In this document: in pieces, positions 47,262-51,118 of the stretch | How the letters are laid out: every line of letters begins with the position of its first letter | Numbering within the stretch: position 1 is the first letter of the stretch | Source: an uncultured Prevotellaceae bacterium | GTDB taxonomy: Bacteria; Bacteroidota; Bacteroidia; Bacteroidales; Muribaculaceae | DNA length: 51,118 nucleotides | Assembly (NCBI GenBank): GCA_900320245.1 | Contig: ONRP01000014.1 | Location: forward strand, 1 to 51,118 | Direction of reading: 5' to 3' | Translations under genes and position numbers: made by a program | Notes under the pieces: model-generated | Seen by the model: only the letters and a program-made list of their open reading frames with translations | Database searches by the model: none | What the model was told of the DNA's origin: nothing

Positions 47262-48380
47262 ATGAGGAAATCTTTGTTCATCGCAATAATGATAACAGCG
47301 ATGTCGGCATGGGCCGGCAACTCGCCCTATATCGCCCGCGTGTTTGATTACATGCCCGCTCCGGGGCAGTTCGTGAACGTGTACCCCTCCTACAAGCCGG
47401 GGTATACCCAGGACAGCATCAATGCCCAACTCGAAGCGGTGCTGGTGGGCTCGACCAACGCAACCGTCAGCCTGGGCAGTTATGGCGGATACATCGTGTT
47501 CGGCTTTGACCACCCGGTGGTGAACAGGCATGGTTATGACGTCAAGATCTACGGCAATGCCATCCAGAGCCAAGCCGTGCCCGATGTGGCAGGTGGCAGT
47601 TGCGAGCCTGGCATCATCATGGTGGGCGTGGATGAGGACGGCGACGGTGTGCCCAGCGATGGCGACCGTTGGTACGAAATCAAGGGCTCGAGTTATGACC
47701 GTTGCCAGCATGGCTTTGAGGTGACCTATTACAAGCCCGACGAAAACAAGCCCCGTGTGCCCCATGCCAGTTGGGGTTTCATTACCGATGTCGAGTATGT
47801 CTACTGGACGAGCAACGACCAGGTGCCCGACAGCACCAGCGGATATGTGTGGCGCAATGCGTTCCACAATCAGCCCTACTGGCCCTTGTGGATCGAGGAC
47901 ACGGTGCTGACCTTCAGAGGAACGAAACTGCCCAACTCCGCCGTCGATATGAGTGGCGGCAACGGGAACAATTGGTTCCAGCCGTTCTTTGGTGAAGGCT
48001 ATGTAGACAACCTGCCCAATAACATGGAGCCGGGATTCAAAATCGACTGGGCGGTTGACGAGGACGGTAACCCCGTCGATCTCGACCACATCGACTTTGT
48101 CAAGGTCTACTGCGGCCAGTTGGCATACTGTGGCTGGCTGGGTGAAACTTCGACAGAAATCGGCGGTGCCGAGGATTTGCACCCCGATGCCCTTCCTCTC
48201 AAGCGCGGCGATGTCGACGGTAACGGTGAAATCGACATCAACGATGTGACGCTGTTCATCGACTACGTGCTGGGCAGGAATCCCTCTGGATTTGTAATTG
48301 AAGCCGCCGATGTCGCCATTGATGGTGCCATCGATGTGAACGACGTGACGGCATTGATCGGCATATTGCTGGCTTATTAA
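47262..48380 (+). CDS. Secreted dockerin-tagged protein of the B12 operon, unknown binding domain
   Basis: 372 residues. Signal peptide MRKSLFIAIMITAMSAWAG, no lipobox. The main domain (about 20-310) is beta-rich: ARVFDYMPAPGQFVNVYPSY, ATVSLGSYGGYIVFGFDHPVVNRHGYDVKIYGNA, EPGIIMVGVDEDGDGVPSDGDRWYEIKGSSYD, and GHNW-type aromatic loops. This resembles the cell-surface proteins found in bacteroidal B12 loci, but I cannot name the fold. The last 55 residues are dockerin-like: GDVDGNGEIDINDVTLFIDYVLG and a second loop DVAIDGAIDVNDVTALIGILL that lacks one calcium-ligand position. First gene after the riboswitch, 13 bp before the next gene; it probably captures corrinoids or presents them to the transporter. 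Confidence 0.82.
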   Translation: MRKSLFIAIMITAMSAWAGNSPYIARVFDYMPAPGQFVNVYPSYKPGYTQDSINAQLEAVLVGSTNATVSLGSYGGYIVFGFDHPVVNRHGYDVKIYGNAIQSQAVPDVAGGSCEPGIIMVGVDEDGDGVPSDGDRWYEIKGSSYDRCQHGFEVTYYKPDENKPRVPHASWGFITDVEYVYWTSNDQVPDSTSGYVWRNAFHNQPYWPLWIEDTVLTFRGTKLPNSAVDMSGGNGNNWFQPFFGEGYVDNLPNNMEPGFKIDWAVDEDGNPVDLDHIDFVKVYCGQLAYCGWLGETSTEIGGAEDLHPDALPLKRGDVDGNGEIDINDVTLFIDYVLGRNPSGFVIEAADVAIDGAIDVNDVTALIGILLAY

Positions 48381-48393
48381 CGAGAAACCGGTT

Positions 48394-50061
48394 ATGAAAC
48401 ACGTTGCGCTGTTCTGGATTACCCTGTTTGTGGCCTTGATGGCCGGTGCACAGGATTTTAACTTCACCAACGGCATCATCTTCGTCAACGAGGACCGTTA
48501 TGGACCCAACCAGGGTTCCATCAACTATTACGACTATGACTATGACGAGATGGTGTACAATGTTTACGCCCTCGTCAACCCGACACAGAAACTGGGTGTG
48601 ACCACCCAGCATGGACAACTATTCGGCGGTCGGCTGTACCTGGTCAGCAAGCAGGCCAATGGCTCGGAGTCGGCCGGCAGCACCTATGGCTCGAGGCTGG
48701 CGGTGCTCGACGGCGCTACGCTCAAGCAGCAGGCAAGCCTGCTGCGCTTTGGCGCTGACCCCGACAGCGTCTACGACGGCCGTTGCTATTGCGCTGTCAA
48801 CAACGACAAGGGCTATGTGGCTACAAGCGCGGGCATTTTTGTGCTCGATGTCAACACGATGGCCGTTACCGGCCCCATTGCCGGCACCGCATCAAGCGCT
48901 AAGGGTGACTATAACAGCTTGTACTATGACCAGTGTGGCGACATGGTGCGCTTTGGCCAGTACGTGTTTGCCGTTCAGCAGGGTAAAGGTCTCCATGTCA
49001 TCGACCCCGTCAGCGATGTTGTTGTCAAGACCTTGCCCTTCCCCGATATCGTGACCGTCTTTGTGACGGCGGGCGGCAATCTGTATGTAGCAAACAACAG
49101 CCGCGAGATTTATGACTTCGGCACGGGGCCTTATGTCGCTGACTTTACACGAATCGACCCTGTTAACCTCGTGGCGCGTGAGGTGCACAACCTCGACGAG
49201 ACCCGCGGAGCCATTAGTTCATGGGGTGCATGGCGTGCACGCATGCTCTGCGTGGACCCGGTCGACGAGAAGGTATACTACTATTATGATGAGTTCCAGA
49301 ACTACATCAGTTGCTATGATTTTGACACAAGGGAGTTTACCGACCACCTCATCGACTTGCCCGAGGCCGCCGAAATCAATTGGGACGGCACACGCAACCA
49401 TCAGGGCCTGTATGCGTCGGCTCTGAGTTTTGACCCTCACACGGGCGACCTTGTGGTCCAGACCACCGAGGCGGCGCCGATGTATGCCTATCAAATTTTC
49501 AACCACAACTGGGTGCTGTTCTATGACCGGGCAACATGCGAGTTGAAGCGGCAGGTGCGCCTGCAGGACGCTTACTGGTTCACTGCGATGGCGGTCTATC
49601 CCGACACTTGCGACCCCACTGTATCAATCAGCGACGTGACGTTGCGCGCCGGTCAGGACACCGTCGTCTCGATGCTCGATGCCGTCAACGATGCCGACAA
49701 TATGGACGCGCTGGCCGTCTCGACGGCGGTGAGCAGCAACGAGAACGTGGTCCGGGTCGAAATGTCAGGGCTGGAACTGCACGTTACTGGCCTTAGGCTG
49801 GGTTCGGCAAGGGTCCAGGTCACCACCGACAGCAACGGCAAACCGGCGACCGGCAGTTTCGTTGTTATCGTCAAGGCCGCAGCCGGCGATGTGAATATGG
49901 ATGGGCGGGTCGATATCAACGACGTGACCAAACTCATTAACATCCTGTTGGGCAGTGTGCTCAACGATTATGACCCGTCGGCGGCTGATTACAACGGCAA
50001 CGGCACAATCGACATTTCTGATGTCACGGCTCTCATCAACCGCATCTTGACTGGACATTAA
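48394..50061 (+). CDS. BtuG-like beta-propeller protein (DUF5074/YncE-like) with dockerin-like module
   Basis: 555 residues. Signal peptide MKHVALFWITLFVALMAGA, no lipobox. Residues about 25-395 form a seven-bladed YncE-like propeller (GIIFVNEDRYGPNQGSINYYDYD, TTQHGQLFGGRLYLVSKQ, GYVATSAGIFVLDVNTM, RFGQYVFAVQQGKGLHVIDPVSDVVVKTLPF, GNLYVANNSREIYDFG). This matches the DUF5074 architecture of BtuG, the B12-binding lipoprotein of Bacteroides. An Ig-like domain (about 400-490) follows. Two calcium loops close the chain: GDVNMDGRVDINDVTKLINILLG and ADYNGNGTIDISDVTALINRIL. The missing lipobox and added dockerin suggest attachment to the cell by dockerin binding instead of a lipid. The riboswitch upstream supports a cobalamin role. 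Confidence 0.87.
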   Translation: MKHVALFWITLFVALMAGAQDFNFTNGIIFVNEDRYGPNQGSINYYDYDYDEMVYNVYALVNPTQKLGVTTQHGQLFGGRLYLVSKQANGSESAGSTYGSRLAVLDGATLKQQASLLRFGADPDSVYDGRCYCAVNNDKGYVATSAGIFVLDVNTMAVTGPIAGTASSAKGDYNSLYYDQCGDMVRFGQYVFAVQQGKGLHVIDPVSDVVVKTLPFPDIVTVFVTAGGNLYVANNSREIYDFGTGPYVADFTRIDPVNLVAREVHNLDETRGAISSWGAWRARMLCVDPVDEKVYYYYDEFQNYISCYDFDTREFTDHLIDLPEAAEINWDGTRNHQGLYASALSFDPHTGDLVVQTTEAAPMYAYQIFNHNWVLFYDRATCELKRQVRLQDAYWFTAMAVYPDTCDPTVSISDVTLRAGQDTVVSMLDAVNDADNMDALAVSTAVSSNENVVRVEMSGLELHVTGLRLGSARVQVTTDSNGKPATGSFVVIVKAAAGDVNMDGRVDINDVTKLINILLGSVLNDYDPSAADYNGNGTIDISDVTALINRILTGH

Positions 50062-50104
50062 TTGACTATCAACATAATGTTTAACTTCTAATAAATTAAT
50101 AGAC

Positions 50105-51118
50105 ATGAAAAAGATTTTTACATTAGCAGCAAGTGCCCTGCTGGCTTCGGCCGCTTGGGCAGGAGTGGTTACTTTGGACTTGAACAAGCCCATTAACCCC
50201 TCTTCGTTGGAGTACAATGACTATGGCATCTGGACTCAGTGCTACAATGACGTGGACTACACGTGGCTGGAGTTCGGCGACGAGGACGGCGAATTCATGC
50301 TCTCGCACCTCATCGATGGTGAGGGCGCTTCGTGGGGAGGCTATTACTGGGACGGTTTCTGCCCCGCTATCGGTGGTGACCAGACCGACTACGGTCAGCC
50401 CGGCAGCAGTGCTTCATGGACTACCTATTTCGGCGGTTGCATGGCTGGTGGCGGTTGCGTCATCAATGCCGATGGTACGGTAACTGCCGATCCCACACAG
50501 CCCTATCTCGTGGCTTACTACAGCAACTGGGCAATGGAAGGCCCGAGCAACCAGGTGATGTTTGTCGACAAGGAAGGCAAGACCACCTTTGAGCCCGTGG
50601 GCGTGTACGTGTGCAACCACCCCTGGCCCTATTATGGCTGTGAGCATGGTGACGGCTTCGGCGAACCTTTTGGCGAGGGTGACTACTTCGAACTCATCGC
50701 TCATGGTGTTGCTGCCGATGGCTCGGAAAAGACCGTCAGCATCAACCTCGTGGAGTTCAGCAATGGCGAACTTCATGCCTTGAACGACTGGACGTTCTTT
50801 GACCTCTCAAGCCTGGGTGAGGTGGAGTCGGTTTACTTCACCATGAACTCAACCGATACGGGTGACTATGGCATGAACACTGCCGCCTACTTCTGCATGG
50901 ACAAGTTCCAAGTGAAGGGTGAGGATGATCCCGAGCCTCCCACGCCCACCGAGAAGACTGGTGCTCCCGTATTCAACGGCTACACCACCGACGGCATCCA
51001 CGCTTACTTCATCGAGATTCAGGAGAGCGAGCCCAGCACCATCTACTACCGCGTACAGTTTGGTCAGAACGGTGAGTTCACCGAGTGGGCTGAGTACGAG
51101 GACATCCTGAGTTTCACC
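50105..51118 (+). CDS. DUF4465-like secreted protein of the B12 operon, 3' end beyond window
   Basis: At least 338 residues, open at the right edge. Signal peptide MKKIFTLAASALLASAAWA. Residues 20-275 fit DUF4465: VTLDLNKPINPSSLEYNDYGIWTQCYND, FMLSHLIDGEGASWGGYYWDGFCPAIGGDQTDYG, PYLVAYYSNW, QVMFVDKEGKTTFEPVGVYVCNHPWPYY, FDLSSLGEVESVYFTMNSTDTG and GMNTAAYFCMDKFQVKG. A proline-rich linker leads into a chitobiase/FN3-like domain (TGAPVFNGYTTDGIHAYFIEIQ) that is cut by the edge. DUF4465 proteins recur in bacteroidal B12-uptake loci. It lies 43 bp after the propeller gene, so the same riboswitch should control it. Whether it too ends in a dockerin cannot be seen. Confidence 0.82.
   Translation, partial: MKKIFTLAASALLASAAWAGVVTLDLNKPINPSSLEYNDYGIWTQCYNDVDYTWLEFGDEDGEFMLSHLIDGEGASWGGYYWDGFCPAIGGDQTDYGQPGSSASWTTYFGGCMAGGGCVINADGTVTADPTQPYLVAYYSNWAMEGPSNQVMFVDKEGKTTFEPVGVYVCNHPWPYYGCEHGDGFGEPFGEGDYFELIAHGVAADGSEKTVSINLVEFSNGELHALNDWTFFDLSSLGEVESVYFTMNSTDTGDYGMNTAAYFCMDKFQVKGEDDPEPPTPTEKTGAPVFNGYTTDGIHAYFIEIQESEPSTIYYRVQFGQNGEFTEWAEYEDILSFT

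Overview
The window looks like chromosomal DNA from a gut-type member of the Bacteroidales (Bacteroidota). The closest flavour is Muribaculaceae or Prevotellaceae, but I cannot fix the family from sequence alone. The evidence is a SusC/SusD pair, many short lipoprotein signals, Bacteroidota-type promoters (TTG or TTTG, about 19-20 nt, then TAnnTTTG), poor Shine-Dalgarno sites, a type IX-secretion-like C-terminal tail, a split LysO exporter, and dockerin-tagged secreted proteins. Coding DNA is moderately GC-rich, which leaves very long but meaningless antisense reading frames. I saw no tRNA, rRNA, CRISPR array, phage or insertion-sequence transposase.

Layout. 1-10.4 kb: kbl (cut by the left edge) and, 8.4 kb away, an SDR-type tdh, which together give the threonine-to-glycine route; between them lie a glucosaminidase, cytidine deaminase, a YfhO-like membrane protein, a methyltransferase-like protein, three tandem FKBP isomerases and a zinc-less sirtuin. 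10.5-18.9 kb, minus strand: DUF2752 and CD225 membrane proteins, EttA, an AT-rich cluster of envelope genes (L,D-transpeptidase, SH3 lipoprotein) and a small family of related lipoproteins. 19-25.9 kb, plus strand: a tight run of DUF3822, rsmD, SusC, SusD, a Fur-family regulator and mtgA. 26-27.2 kb: split lysO behind a duplicated promoter element. 27.2-32.6 kb: secreted M6 and C10 peptidases, both ending in dockerin-like modules. 32.6-36.9 kb, minus strand: a four-gene operon of DUF1599, a MauE/DoxX membrane protein, a protein kinase-AAA+ ATPase fusion and a YbjN-like protein. 37-43.4 kb: an acyltransferase, a polyprenol-phosphate mannosyltransferase, a calcium P-type ATPase and a secreted protein with a sorting tail. 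43.5-46.8 kb: nrdD and nrdG with a structured leader. 46.8-51.1 kb: a cobalamin riboswitch controlling a vitamin B12 surface-capture operon that runs off the right edge.

Three things stand out. First, five copies of a 72-78 bp imperfect palindrome sit directly upstream of genes on both strands (26.8-27.0, 36.9 and 38.2-38.4 kb). Its outer arm is the -7 promoter box, its arms covary between copies, and two loci carry tandem duplications whose distal copy has lost the TTTG half of the -7 box. Second, the B12-riboswitch operon encodes a BtuG-like beta-propeller and a partner that end in dockerin modules rather than being lipoproteins; with the two peptidases this makes four dockerin proteins in 23 kb. 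Third, a Hanks-type kinase is fused to a CDC48/FtsH-like AAA+ domain beside a YbjN-like protein.
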